DNA of 64,000 nt from Fictibacillus phosphorivorans (GCF_001619875.1 NZ_LRFC01000038.1:496001-560000); one strand, 5' to 3'. Positions 8,093 to 16,832 are shown, numbered from the stretch's first letter. Numbers and translations: made by a program. The notes: generated from the sequence alone by a model not told the origin.

Positions 8093-9370
8093 CTATATGT
8101 ACGTAACTCCTTGGTCGTACATTTTTCTCATTGCATCCATAGCGGAATTGTAATACATACTCGCCTGTTTATATTTCTGGTTGTTCTCAAAGTATTTTCC
8201 GAGTACCGGATAATATTCAGCCAAAAAAATCCATTCATTTCTTTTTTTAAAATAAGGAATCATTTCTTTTATCATAAATCGAACGGTCGGTTCAATGAGC
8301 TCACCGTGAGTAAATAACTCTTTGTAATAGAGAAAATGTAGTTCATAGCCTCTGTATATGGGGTTATCTTTTACCTGGTCCATCCATATGTCTAATAACT
8401 TTAGTCCTTTTGCTGGTTGATTTGCCTTCTCATAACTTTTTATAAGCGCGTAGATCGTCATAATTTTTGCGATAAGAGGTTCGGTTTCTTTCGCTTTTAA
8501 ACTTTGAGAATATTGTTCGATCGCTTTTTCTGTTTCCCCTTTATGATTAGCAATACTACCTAAATTGTGATAAATAATTCCTTTTAGCGGCTCGTCTCCA
8601 AAAGAATTTGCTATTGTTTCAGCTAACAGTAATTGCTTAACAGATTCATCAAAGTTTTTAATTCTTGTGTGAACGATGGATAGGATAATTCTACAGTCTG
8701 CACATCTTTTAAAGAAATAATTTTTTTCAAATATCGTTAGTGCCGATTGGGTGTATTCTAAGGCAATTATATTTTTAAATAACAGGTTTGCAGTAAGGCC
8801 AATCATATAAAGCATATAGCCTCTTTCCCATTCCTGAAAACGGTATTCTTCCGCTAGTTTTTCAGCCTTTAACATATAGTTATAAGAGTCTTCAAATTCT
8901 TCCATATAAAAACTGAGCTGTGATCTAGCTATAAAATAGTAAAAAGCTTTTTCACCTTTAATGACATCATCAATGTAAGCAACCTCATTTAACATTTCAG
9001 TAACTCCATTTATTCCCTGCGTAGTCATCATAATATAAATGCTTTTGAATATTTTGTTCAAAATATCCTCTTCTACGGATTGTGAAGGTGAATCTATTAA
9101 ATAATCATACTGTTTTTGTGCAGTTTGATAATCTCTCTTATAGAGAGAATAGAAAAGGTCTACGTAATTTTGTATAATACTTTTTTCGTTCGTAGCATTT
9201 AACCTAATGGCTAACCGTTCTGCCAAAAGCTGCTGTATTTCCTCAGATGGTTCCGTAACGCTATTTTCAATTTTGCTCAAATAAGGAACCGAACAGATGC
9301 CGGCTGCGAGTTCTTGTTGGGAAAGATTTTTTACTTTTCGGAAATAACGTATCTTTTCTCCTACATTCAT
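8093..9370 (-). CDS. XRE-HTH/TPR regulator, RRNPP (NprR/PlcR-like) family
   Basis: This 425-residue cytoplasmic protein starts with an XRE-type helix-turn-helix (residues 5-55: IRYFRKVKNLSQQELAAGIC, SVPYLSKIENS). A long all-helical region follows, with TPR-like repeats such as GDEPLKGIIYHNLGSIANHKG and AIEQYSQSLKAKE. The length and architecture fit RRNPP quorum regulators such as NprR and PlcR, which are switched by short imported peptides. I looked for an adjacent secreted propeptide gene and found none, so either the partner lies elsewhere or this member is not peptide-controlled. The start is ATG, and a terminator follows the gene. Confidence 0.8.
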   Translation of the reverse strand: MNVGEKIRYFRKVKNLSQQELAAGICSVPYLSKIENSVTEPSEEIQQLLAERLAIRLNATNEKSIIQNYVDLFYSLYKRDYQTAQKQYDYLIDSPSQSVEEDILNKIFKSIYIMMTTQGINGVTEMLNEVAYIDDVIKGEKAFYYFIARSQLSFYMEEFEDSYNYMLKAEKLAEEYRFQEWERGYMLYMIGLTANLLFKNIIALEYTQSALTIFEKNYFFKRCADCRIILSIVHTRIKNFDESVKQLLLAETIANSFGDEPLKGIIYHNLGSIANHKGETEKAIEQYSQSLKAKETEPLIAKIMTIYALIKSYEKANQPAKGLKLLDIWMDQVKDNPIYRGYELHFLYYKELFTHGELIEPTVRFMIKEMIPYFKKRNEWIFLAEYYPVLGKYFENNQKYKQASMYYNSAMDAMRKMYDQGVTYI

Positions 9371-9546
9371 AGTTGTTATCCCGCCTTTTAAATCGTTTAC
9401 AGATTTTAGAAATAGAATGATAGTAAATTAACATCTTACCTAAATATACAACAACTTTAACTATAAGAGGAAACTAGTATCAAATTAATCAATTTAATGC
9501 ACTAAAACCCTGCATGTTTCCCAATTTAAAATGCATATTTTTTAGG

Positions 9547-9552
9547 TATAAT
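9547..9552 (+). promoter_or_regulatory. Probable -10 element of small gene at 9585
   Basis: TATAAT lies 33 bases upstream of the start codon at 9585. TTTAAA, 16 bases further upstream, is a weak -35. This fits a sigma-A promoter for the 52-residue protein. Confidence 0.4.
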
Positions 9553-9584
9553 TAACTATAGAAACTAACAACCAGGGTGATAGC

Positions 9585-9743
9585 ATGACTATTGTAAGAG
9601 GAGATCTCGTAACCTATCAAGATGAATTACACAGAGTACTCCACGTGTATTCTTCAGATTATCTTGAGATTCGGAAAGTGAATGAAAGATACTTATCTCG
9701 TGTCATATTGGTTCATAAATCAGAGATTACGCCCCAATCATAA
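9585..9743 (+). CDS. Small conserved-looking hypothetical protein
   Basis: This 52-residue ORF has ATG at 9585, a good AGGGTGAT ribosome binding site and a plausible -10 element upstream. The product starts MTIVRGDLVTYQDELHRVLH and contains SSDYLEIRKVN and VILVHKSEI. It is hydrophilic with a likely beta-rich SH3-like fold (the VxGDLVTYxxELxRVLxxYxxxYLEI pattern). I cannot assign a function. It stands alone, divergent from the RRNPP-like regulator. Confidence 0.6.
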   Translation: MTIVRGDLVTYQDELHRVLHVYSSDYLEIRKVNERYLSRVILVHKSEITPQS

Positions 9744-9856
9744 ACTTGTATATATCTGACTCAAATGTATTCACAATTGAGTCTTTTTTATGTTGTTATA
9801 AACGGGAGTAACCATTCTTTAAGTCAAAGCGTCTATACCTTTGAGGAGGGAAGTGT

Positions 9857-10332
9857 ATGAAGCGAATATTATTTGTGTTCGTTTTTATGGTAGTCATATG
9901 CTTAAGTGCTTGCTCTTCGAATGGAAAATCCTCTTTAAAAGAACAAAAATTGCTTGTGTCCACCTATGGTGAATTGCCAAACACAATAGAAACACAGAAC
10001 ATGAAGATCGAAATCAAAACAGAAAAACAGGCATATAAAAAATCAAACACCATTAAACTTAGAATTGAGAACAAAGGAATAAGGAAATCAACATAGAATT
10101 ACCCTATTTACTAGAGTTCTACGATACTGGATCTTGGTGTGAGGTTCCTTTTGCGGATGGTGGTGATTTTGCGATGGTGGGTGTTGTGTTAAAACCAAAT
10201 TCTTTTCACTATGATTTAATAGAGTTTGGAAACTTTATGTATGATCTAACACCAGGAAAATATCGGATCGTAAAGTCATTTGGAATAGATGGATCTAAAA
10301 CCACGCTCGGTACGGAATTCTATTTAAAGTAA
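9857..10332 (+). pseudogene. Frameshifted lipoprotein with Ig-like domain
   Basis: A start at 9857, behind GAGGAGGG, gives a lipoprotein signal (lipobox CLSA-C), a short linker and the start of a beta domain (KTEKQAYKKSNTIKLRIENK), then a stop at 10096. The -1 frame continues without interruption from about 10081 to TAA 10332 with the matching second half: LPYLLEFYDTGSWCEVPFAD and TPGKYRIVKSFGI. Adding one A in the run at about 10076-10082 would restore a single protein of about 158 residues. The pattern resembles the bacterial Ig-like domains (Big_14-like) of Bacillus lipoproteins. This is a true frameshift or a sequencing error in a short A-rich run. Confidence 0.7.
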
Positions 10333-10808
10333 ACCTTTATAAAATACAAACAAACGATGCTAATGGCTATCGCGCCTATTGTAAAGAGGTAGATTCTATC
10401 AGTCTCTCCAGCATGGCCTTTTCCACTTTTTATTCTAAAAAGCAGCCACATATCAAATATTGCAAATAGTAAAGAACCACCCATAAGTGCAAATGCGCCC
10501 CATATACGAAAAATAAATCTTCCTATAAACAGCCCTGTCACCCCGTGCAAAATGACGAAAACAGGTACACTCATTTTGTAGTTTACTCCTAATCTGCATA
10601 CGAAATATTCTATGATTCCTGACGCAATAAGACCAAAAAAGACGATGATAGCTGCCGCAATAAAACTTGTCATGATGGGGAATAGCAGGTACTCTATGCC
10701 TGTTTCGGTACTGTTTTCTAAACCTGATAGTATGATTAAAACGAGAGAAAAGGTTAAACTTGTCATGATCGTTGCAAAAATCTTACGTTTTCCAAATGCT
10801 TCTTCCAC
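10320..10808 (-). CDS. Predicted membrane protein, unknown function
   Basis: This 162-residue protein has about five hydrophobic segments (FATIMTSLTFSLVLIILSGL; LLFPIMTSFIAAAIIVFFGL; VPVFVILHGVTGLFIGRFIF; FALMGGSLLFAIFDMWLLF; LFTIGAIAISIVCLYFI). I chose GTG 10808 because AAGGAGT precedes it by 7 bases. It lies 22 bases downstream of another small membrane protein gene, so the two are probably co-transcribed. I do not recognise the family. Its 3' end overlaps the end of the convergent frameshifted lipoprotein gene by 13 bases. Confidence 0.65.
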   Translation of the reverse strand: MEEAFGKRKIFATIMTSLTFSLVLIILSGLENSTETGIEYLLFPIMTSFIAAAIIVFFGLIASGIIEYFVCRLGVNYKMSVPVFVILHGVTGLFIGRFIFRIWGAFALMGGSLLFAIFDMWLLFRIKSGKGHAGETDRIYLFTIGAIAISIVCLYFIKVYFK

Positions 10809-10830
10809 TACGATTACTCCTTAAAGATTA

Positions 10831-11271
10831 TTATAACGATAAGAATACAAATACCAACGATAGGAAAAATACATAGAGTGTCGATGTCGAAAGGAATAAT
10901 GCGATAATCTCCCTTTTTACCAGCCTGCCAGAAAAGTAATAGAATAAGCTTCCTATCGCCAGTAAAGGACAAATTAAGATAAAGAAGTATAGATCTCTGT
11001 AAAATAGTAAACTAAAAAATACACTAATCCCTGTAGCTAGCAGTAATAATAGAGATAGATTAAATACAAGACTTTTGTTGCGGAACCTATAAAGGATCTT
11101 TTCGGCTATATAACAAATGAAATATACAAACAACACAAAAAAGGGAATAAGATTTGGAACGCCCGCGAATTCTCCTTCAAAACCTAAACTGAGGAAAAAG
11201 TAAAACATCGTAAATAAAAATGATGAACCAGCACCAATGTAATAGGGATTACTTTTTAGTTTGTTTAGCAT
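10831..11271 (-). CDS. Predicted membrane protein, unknown function
   Basis: This 146-residue, strongly hydrophobic protein has four to five membrane segments and a short charged tail in the middle of the chain (EKILYRFRNKS). ATG 11271 has only a weak ribosome binding site, and the upstream reading frame overlaps it, so it may once have been translated by coupling to a gene that is now degraded. It pairs with the membrane protein gene at 10320-10808. No family is recognised. Small paired membrane proteins beside decayed ORFs could be immunity-type proteins, but that is speculation. Confidence 0.6.
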   Translation of the reverse strand: MLNKLKSNPYYIGAGSSFLFTMFYFFLSLGFEGEFAGVPNLIPFFVLFVYFICYIAEKILYRFRNKSLVFNLSLLLLLATGISVFFSLLFYRDLYFFILICPLLAIGSLFYYFSGRLVKREIIALFLSTSTLYVFFLSLVFVFLSL

Positions 11272-11595
11272 TTGTTTTCAACTGCTTTCTATGAGTTTTC
11301 CATTTACCATTATTTTCATCGTATACCTTTTTCAATGTTTGAAAAAGCTTTTCTTTTAAATTTGAATGGAATGTTTTAGGTTGATGATCTTGGCGTGGCC
11401 AACCATGCTCCTCACATACTTGATGTAATCCATCTTCATCCTCATCTCAAACAATATATTTCCTTATTTTCCTACTATACCTTTATTATGTAAAAACGTC
11501 TGCACTTTTTTAATAAGCAGTCTTGCAGTCTTTGTCGCGTTTGAAGTGGTTACTTTCGCTTTAATTCTTTGAATTTGAGTGGGAGTGGTATGAAA
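11249..11595 (-). pseudogene. Two degraded coding remnants
   Basis: On the minus strand, 11249-11446 is open for 65 codons without a usable start. It reads like real protein (VCEEHGWPRQDHQPKTFHSN, LFQTLKKVYDENNGKWKTHR). Just upstream, 11464-11595 is open in another frame for about 43 codons (HTTPTQIQRIKAKVTT, ARLLIKKVQTFLHNKGIVGK), also without a start. They may be 3' remnants of one or two genes that preceded the membrane protein gene at 11271. No family is assigned. Confidence 0.35.
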
Positions 11596-11699
11596 TTAAC
11601 AGAAATTGTACAGATTCTACTTTTAAATGAGCAACTTAGTTAAAAACGATCAGTTTAATAGTCATTTTAGGCGCTGTTGGGATGTATTTTTAGATGATT

Positions 11700-11780
11700 G
11701 AGCGAAACAAGTGTTGTACTGAGCGAAACGAGGGTCTGATTGAGCGAACGTGTAATAAATATATGTACACGTACCGTAAA
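11700..11780 (+). repeat. 21-bp phased GAGCGAAA array (3 units)
   Basis: GAGCGAAA starts at 11700, 11721 and 11742, exactly 21 bp apart. The last unit is GAGCGAAC, which leads into the terminal module ACGTGTAATAAATATATGTACACGTACCGTAAA (11747-11780, quoted in parts: ACGTGT arm, ACACGT arm, CCGTAAA end). The rest of 11596-11936 shows no gene. Confidence 0.9.
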
Positions 11781-11936
11781 GCCTTTATGCAATGCATCCA
11801 ATAGTGACCCTCAGAAGACATAATAAAAATGAACTGGCACATGCTCCACTTCATTGTTGCAAAGCTTATGTAATTTAAAAGCCTATGTACACTATTTCAC
11901 AATCCAGGGTAAAAAGAAAAGCGAGGGTAAATCGGG

Positions 11937-12293
11937 TTATGCTTCTCTTTGTAGGGAATGCTGCTGTTCGATGGTGCTCAGCAGATCTTCCTGTGCTTTT
12001 TGACTCAGCTCATTTGAGTAGTCGATCGCGTCGTATATGGATGCAAAGTGCTGTGATGTGTAATAAGGTGATTTATAGCAGTGCACACTTTTCGTTTGGG
12101 AAGGGTAGATGAGAACCTTCCAGTGGTAAACGTCCCGCTGCTTTTCACTGCCTTCCATCGCGATCAGCCAATGTGTTGAGCTTTCGAGCGCCTCGTCTTC
12201 CTCTGCTTTTCTTAAAAGAGCAGCTCGATCGTTTTCACCGATCAAAATAGGGACTTTTTCGTAAAACTCCCTTAAATTCGGGTAGTTGCTCAT
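11937..12293 (-). CDS. Hypothetical cytoplasmic protein
   Basis: This soluble protein of about 118 residues is rich in charged and aromatic residues (SNYPNLREFYEKVPILIGE, DVYHWKVLIYPSQTKSVHCY). The upstream ATG at 12314 would place the sequence AAAGGAGAG inside the gene. That sequence is a perfect ribosome binding site for the second ATG, so I set the start at 12293. No membrane segments or known motifs are seen. It is a single gene with unknown function. Confidence 0.65.
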   Translation of the reverse strand: MSNYPNLREFYEKVPILIGENDRAALLRKAEEDEALESSTHWLIAMEGSEKQRDVYHWKVLIYPSQTKSVHCYKSPYYTSQHFASIYDAIDYSNELSQKAQEDLLSTIEQQHSLQREA

Positions 12294-12391
12294 AACCTCT
12301 CTCCTTTCAAACATGATTTGTCCATTTCACAAAGTACATGTTTTTCTTATTAAGACATTATATGAAGGGAGAGGGGAAAAGATGATAGGGA

Positions 12392-12667
12392 TCAGAAGAA
12401 ATACATGCACAGACCAAGGACGCCTGCAGCCACCATATATAAAGAGAGCAGCAGCATAATAATCTTCGTAATAATAAACGACTTCTCTGCTATTTTTGTA
12501 AAAAGAGCAAAGTCTGAATCCCACAGCCACTTCCTCTTGTCTTCACGAAACCACGCGTATTTTTTGAGCTCCTTTTGATGTTCTTGCTCTGTATATTTAA
12601 ATAAGATCAATAGAAAAAAAGCGACTCCTGGAATGAAAAATAACAATCCGAACGTTAGAGAATTCAT
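12392..12667 (-). CDS. Small membrane protein with two transmembrane helices
   Basis: This protein of about 91 residues has one hydrophobic helix at the N-terminus (LTFGLLFFIPGVAFFLLILF), a charged central stretch (YTEQEHQKELKKYAWFREDK) and one or two helices at the C-terminus. The start at 12667 is set by AAGGATGG just upstream. A longer frame opening at 12721 lacks a ribosome binding site and would run into the pssA terminator. The function is unknown. Confidence 0.6.
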   Translation of the reverse strand: MNSLTFGLLFFIPGVAFFLLILFKYTEQEHQKELKKYAWFREDKRKWLWDSDFALFTKIAEKSFIITKIIMLLLSLYMVAAGVLGLCMYFF

Positions 12668-12690
12668 GTTTATCCATCCTTTTTGTTCAA

Positions 12691-12726
12691 TAATAAAACC
12701 AGATACTGAAGAGTTCAGCATCTGGC
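12691..12726 (-). terminator. Terminator of pssA
   Basis: On the minus strand, GCCAGATGCTGAA and TTCAGTATCTGG pair and are followed by TTTTATT. It lies 20 bases beyond the pssA stop codon. Confidence 0.7.
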
Positions 12727-12745
12727 ATAAAATAAGTGCATTCCT

Positions 12746-13471
12746 TTAAAACCGTCTTCTTTTGTTGCGACGCGGTCGGCGTGGTCTTCTGATCTTGATC
12801 TCTTTTACCTTAACAAACCGGACTCCGATAAATAAGAAATACGTGGCTAGAGCGACATAAAAGAAAATGGGCACGCTCTCAAACTGGTTTTTCGCCACCA
12901 GGTAGAACATATAGAACAAAAACAGCGAGATGATCGTCCCGTATCTTGGCATCGGGATGTCTTTGAAACTCGGAATCCTCATCGTGCTGACCATTAAGAG
13001 GCCAAGTCCATAAAAGAGAAGAACAAAGATCCAAAGCGGAATCCATTTTACGAAAAATACTAAAAAGACGACGATTCCTCCAGCTAGCGGAATGGGGATC
13101 CCTTTAAAATATTTCATCGATTCTTCTGCAGCTGTGATATTAAATCGAGCAAGTCGGTATGCGCCGAATAACGGGAACAGACCCGCAAACAGGAATCCCC
13201 ACATGCCTAAATGTGCGAAGTAAGTGTTTGCTACAAAAAAGGCAGGAGCAACGCCAAAAGAAACGACATCTGCTAATGAATCCAGTTCTTTGCCGAGGTT
13301 GCCTGAAACACCTAAAATCCTTGCTGCTCTTCCGTCAACAGCATCCAGCATCATGGCGATAAAAATGAGTATAGCCGCATTTCGAATATCCCCATTTGTT
13401 ACGTATCCGATGGATAGAAAACCGCAAAATAAATTTCCTAAAGTGAGTAGGTTCGGTATATGTTTTTTCAT
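12746..13471 (-). CDS. pssA: CDP-diacylglycerol-serine O-phosphatidyltransferase
   Basis: This 241-residue integral membrane enzyme makes phosphatidylserine from CDP-diacylglycerol and L-serine, the first step towards phosphatidylethanolamine. The CDP-alcohol phosphotransferase signature is intact: DGRAARILGVSGNLGKELDS with the final LAD (D-G-x2-A-R-x8-G-x3-D-x3-D, about residues 46-69). The N-terminus MKKHIPNLLTLGNLFCGFLS is typical of PssA, and the C-terminus is very basic (RRPRRPRRNKRRR). The ATG follows AAGGACGTG. No psd gene is adjacent. A GAGCGAAA array lies upstream. Confidence 0.92.
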   Translation of the reverse strand: MKKHIPNLLTLGNLFCGFLSIGYVTNGDIRNAAILIFIAMMLDAVDGRAARILGVSGNLGKELDSLADVVSFGVAPAFFVANTYFAHLGMWGFLFAGLFPLFGAYRLARFNITAAEESMKYFKGIPIPLAGGIVVFLVFFVKWIPLWIFVLLFYGLGLLMVSTMRIPSFKDIPMPRYGTIISLFLFYMFYLVAKNQFESVPIFFYVALATYFLFIGVRFVKVKEIKIRRPRRPRRNKRRRF

Positions 13472-13642
13472 TGTTCACGTCCTTAAAAAATACTCTTCTC
13501 TATATAATAGATGATTTTTTAGGGAAAAGTTATGTTTTTTTTATATAAAGGAGTAGTTTAACATAGATTTAACTTTTAGTGCCTTCAATAGGATGTGTTT
13601 CATGTGTTCGAACGCTCTTTTCATGATCATGTAAGTCCGATT

Positions 13643-13787
13643 GAGCGAAACAACGTCACTTATGAGCGAAACGGAAGGTGTTTTGAGCGAAACAGGAACG
13701 CTATTGAGCGAAAAGGGTATGAGATTGAGCTAAACAAGAGCCTTATTGAGCGAACGTGTAATAAATATAAAAACACGTACCGTAAAA
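13643..13787 (+). repeat. 21-bp phased GAGCGAAA array (6 units)
   Basis: Units start at 13643, 13664, 13685, 13706, 13727 (GAGCTAAA) and 13748 (GAGCGAAC), every step exactly 21 bp. The terminal module with ACGTGT and ACACGT arms and CCGTAAAA follows to 13787. It lies between pssA and the RpiR regulator gene. The rest of the gap 13472-13833 holds nothing recognisable. Confidence 0.95.
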
Positions 13788-13833
13788 CGGAATCTCGCTG
13801 CCCGTACCGAAATCTAAATCCGCCCACTAACAC

Positions 13834-14580
13834 TCACTTCACACTTTTCTTCAAATACGTCTCAAACAAAAGGTCAATCAAAAGCATCAACGTGGATCTT
13901 GCGGTAATATCATAGCCCGCAAACTTCACGCGGCCGACGGTCATGCTTAAACTTGTTTTCACCATCTTACCCAAAGTAGAGTCCGATGCATTTGTGATCG
14001 CAGCTGTGTTCACCACTTTATAGGATAGCTTTTCGGCAGCTTGCACCAATGTTTTTGTTTCGCCGCTTGATGAGATGAAGAACACAAGGTCATTTGGCTC
14101 GACCATGTTTGGTAAAAGATCGATCATATGTGACTCATATGTATAGTGCGTCTGCTTGTTCGTCTGCATAAGCAATTTGCTGAAATACTCGGCCATCATT
14201 TTAGAAAGTCCGACCCCAACGACGATTACGCGCTTGGCGTTTACAATTTTCTCACTCAATTTTTCGAGCTCATGCAGTTGAATGGTCTCAAACGCCGATA
14301 CGAACTCGTCTTTATACCGATCAACAGGATTGTCATTCAGCAACACCTGCTGGTTTTCGAGCGTCTTCAGAATGTACTTTAGTTCTGAAAAACCTTCCAA
14401 TCCTAATTTGTGGGACATCCTTACTATCGTCGTGGTGCTCACGTTATTAACTTTTGCGATCTCTGTCAATGAATGTTTTTTCGCCACATCTACATTTCCG
14501 TCAATGTAATAGAGTACTTGTTTTTCAGTTGGTGTAAGGTCGGCCAAGTGGCTTCCGAAATGATCTAGTATCTTCCCCAT
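13834..14580 (-). CDS. RpiR family transcriptional regulator (HTH-SIS)
   Basis: This regulator of about 248 residues has an N-terminal RpiR helix-turn-helix (HSLTEIAKVNNVSTTTIVRMSHKLG, around residues 38-62; each part below 20) and a C-terminal SIS sugar-phosphate domain (AKRVIVVGVGLSKMMAEYFS; DLVFFISSSGETKTLVQAAE). Start 14580 is chosen because AGAGGAAG precedes it; an upstream in-frame ATG at 14664 has no such site. It is divergent from the PTS-mannosidase locus and is the obvious candidate to control it in response to a phosphosugar such as phospho-mannosylglycerate or mannose-6-phosphate. Two CTGTACAAA repeats lie in the shared promoter region. Confidence 0.87.
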   Translation of the reverse strand: MGKILDHFGSHLADLTPTEKQVLYYIDGNVDVAKKHSLTEIAKVNNVSTTTIVRMSHKLGLEGFSELKYILKTLENQQVLLNDNPVDRYKDEFVSAFETIQLHELEKLSEKIVNAKRVIVVGVGLSKMMAEYFSKLLMQTNKQTHYTYESHMIDLLPNMVEPNDLVFFISSSGETKTLVQAAEKLSYKVVNTAAITNASDSTLGKMVKTSLSMTVGRVKFAGYDITARSTLMLLIDLLFETYLKKSVK

Positions 14581-14638
14581 GTACGCACTTCCTCTTTTCC
14601 GAACGATTCTTTCCCTTAGTATAGCCCATTTTTCATTC

Positions 14639-14666
14639 TGTACAAATGTACCGACTCTGTACAAAG
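14639..14666 (+). promoter_or_regulatory. Direct repeat CTGTACAAA, possible RpiR operator
   Basis: CTGTACAAAT at 14639 and CTGTACAAAG at 14657 are direct repeats 18 bp apart, in the divergent region between the RpiR gene and the PTS gene. They are candidate binding sites for the local regulator. This is inferred from position only. Confidence 0.35.
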
Positions 14667-14678
14667 ATAACGCTTACT
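14665..14678 (+). promoter_or_regulatory. Candidate CcpA cre box upstream of EIIABC gene
   Basis: AGATAACGCTTACT matches the cre consensus TGWAARCGYTWNCW at 12 of 14 positions. It overlaps a possible -35 (TTACTT) of the PTS gene, with TATAGA 17 bases downstream, which would suit catabolite repression. Confidence 0.5.
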
Positions 14679-14737
14679 TTCGTGTTACAAATAGAGTATA
14701 GAAAGTTGAAAGTGTTTTCATACTAGGGGAGATTGGA

Positions 14738-16705
14738 GTGAACGTCATGGAACTTAGAAACATGACCGATAAGAATTTAGTTCTGTTCGATGTGGATGCT
14801 CAAAATAAAGAGCAAGTGATAAAACAGCTAATTTCAAAGATTAAAAAGCAAGATTATATAGAATCAGAAGAAGCTTTATTGGAAGCGGTTTTGAAACGTG
14901 AAGAACAATCACCGACAGGGATGGAAAGAGGTCTAGCCATTCCTCATGGTAAATCTCCAACGGTAAAACAAGCGGTTTTCGCTGTTGCACGTTTGAAAAC
15001 GCCACTCGCAGATTGGGAAAGCATCGACCCGAACAACAAGGTTCAATTGGTATTTCTGATCGCGATTCCAGAAAGTGAAGCGGGCACAACGCATTTAAAA
15101 GTATTGTCTACACTAAGCACAAACTTGATGCGAGACGGGTATTTAGAGAATCTGATGTCAGCAGCAACACCAGAAGAATTTTTGAACAGACTGGATGTTG
15201 AAGAAAAGACTGAAATTGCATCTGAAAAAGAGTTCACGAAAACGGTTGTTGCCATAACCGCTTGTGCAACAGGAATCGCGCATACGTATATGTCCGCTGA
15301 AGCTTTGGAAAAAGCTGGTCGAGAACTTGGCGTACGTGTTCTTGTAGAAAAGCAAGGGGCGAACGGAATTGAGGATGAGCTAAAGGCTGATGTGATCGAA
15401 AACGCAGACGCAGTGATCTTCGCGACCGACATTGCGCCAAAACGAAAAGAACGTTTTGCAGGAAAAGCGTATGTCGCAACACGTGTTGCTGAGCCGCTTA
15501 GACGAGGGAAAGAAATGATTCAAAAGGCGCTAAACAACCCAGACGGACTTGTTGAAGCGGATGAAGAAGAATCTTCTACTACACAATCAAGTGGCGGCGG
15601 ATTCTTTAAAGACATGGTACAAGCTGTCATGACAGGAATCTCATACATGATTCCGGTTATCGTTGCAGGTGGTCTTATGATGGGGATTGCGAAACTTGGT
15701 GCGATGCCGTTCGGACTTGTTAACGAACTCGGTGATCCGAAATATGCGACACACTCAAATGAACTTTTTGTTATTTTGCATCATTTAGATAAGTTTGGCG
15801 GATTGATCTTTAAGTTTATGTATCCGATATTCGCTGCTTTCGTCGCATATTCACTGGCTGACCGTGTAGGGTTAGTAGCCGGATTTATCGGAGGAGCTTT
15901 TGCAGGCGGACTTCATTATACGTTCTGGAACAACCCTGATGGTATTCCGTCTGGTTTCTTAGGTGCTTTAATCCTTGGTTTGGCCGCTGGTTATATCGCT
16001 CGTTTCTTGAACCGTAAAATACAGTTGAACAAAAACTTAGCTGCGATGAAACCGATGTTTATCATCCCGGCGATCTCTGTTTTATCGATTTTCTTCTTAA
16101 ACTTTTACATTATAGACCCCGTGTTTGGCGGTCTGAATGTTGTACTGCGCAACTGGATCGAGTCTGCGCAAGGAACAGGTGATGTTGTTTTAGCATCTAT
16201 CATCGCTTCAGCAACTGCTTTTGATTTAGGCGGACCGATCAACAAAGCGGCAGGTGCGATTGCAATCGGGCTTGCGGCTGACGAAGTATATCCGTTAACA
16301 CCGCGTGTGTTGGCAATCGTTATCCCGCCGATCGGTCTTGGTCTCGCTGTTCTTATCGACAAGTATGTGGTTGGCCGCCGTGTGTTCCCAGCTGATCTTC
16401 GTGTAGCGGGTAACACGTCATTATTACTCGGATTCCTTGCGATTTCTGAGGGTGCGATTCCGTTCATGCTTCGTAACCCGTTGATTACGATTCCGATTAA
16501 CATTATCGGTGCGATTCTTGGCGCGAGTACAGCTGTCTTGTTAGGTGCAGTTCAATGGCTGCCGCTTCCGGCAATTTGGGGCTGGCCGCTTGTTGAAAAC
16601 CTATGGGCTTATCTTTTAGGACTCGTTGTCGGTGCTGCGTTCATCGCATTTGCAAATATCTTTGTACGTTTTGCGATTTTAAAGAAAAAAGAGAGACAAG
16701 CGTAA
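14738..16705 (+). CDS. PTS fructose/mannosylglycerate-type EIIABC
   Basis: This 655-residue fused phosphotransferase permease has EIIA at about residues 5-150 (phospho-His70 in GLAIPHGKS), EIIB at about 165-265 (active Cys near 175 in ITACATGIAHTYMSAEALEK) and membrane EIIC from about 290. It imports and 6-phosphorylates a sugar of the fructose/mannose class. Sequence alone would say fructose. The downstream alpha-mannosidase, GH13_18 phosphorylase and glycerate kinase make mannosylglycerate or glucosylglycerate (the MngA role) more likely. The start may be GTG 14738 (behind AGGGGAG) or ATG 14747. A phased repeat array of about 170 bp separates it from the mannosidase gene. Confidence 0.85.
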   Translation: MNVMELRNMTDKNLVLFDVDAQNKEQVIKQLISKIKKQDYIESEEALLEAVLKREEQSPTGMERGLAIPHGKSPTVKQAVFAVARLKTPLADWESIDPNNKVQLVFLIAIPESEAGTTHLKVLSTLSTNLMRDGYLENLMSAATPEEFLNRLDVEEKTEIASEKEFTKTVVAITACATGIAHTYMSAEALEKAGRELGVRVLVEKQGANGIEDELKADVIENADAVIFATDIAPKRKERFAGKAYVATRVAEPLRRGKEMIQKALNNPDGLVEADEEESSTTQSSGGGFFKDMVQAVMTGISYMIPVIVAGGLMMGIAKLGAMPFGLVNELGDPKYATHSNELFVILHHLDKFGGLIFKFMYPIFAAFVAYSLADRVGLVAGFIGGAFAGGLHYTFWNNPDGIPSGFLGALILGLAAGYIARFLNRKIQLNKNLAAMKPMFIIPAISVLSIFFLNFYIIDPVFGGLNVVLRNWIESAQGTGDVVLASIIASATAFDLGGPINKAAGAIAIGLAADEVYPLTPRVLAIVIPPIGLGLAVLIDKYVVGRRVFPADLRVAGNTSLLLGFLAISEGAIPFMLRNPLITIPINIIGAILGASTAVLLGAVQWLPLPAIWGWPLVENLWAYLLGLVVGAAFIAFANIFVRFAILKKKERQA

Positions 16706-16832
16706 ATTTTTGTGTGAAACGCTCATTTTCGAAATGAAATTGCCTCATTTATATAAAAGTGAGCTGATTCTGATTAAGAAGAGATTGTAAGCCTCATATT
16801 ACAGGGTTTGAAGACGTCAATTTAAGCGGTGT

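Noticed and set aside
14738-16705. Plain fructose PTS assignment
   Set aside because: Sequence alone would allow it. However, there is no 1-phosphofructokinase gene, and the mannosidase, phosphorylase and glycerate kinase genes point to glycosylglycerates. Kept as an alternative only.
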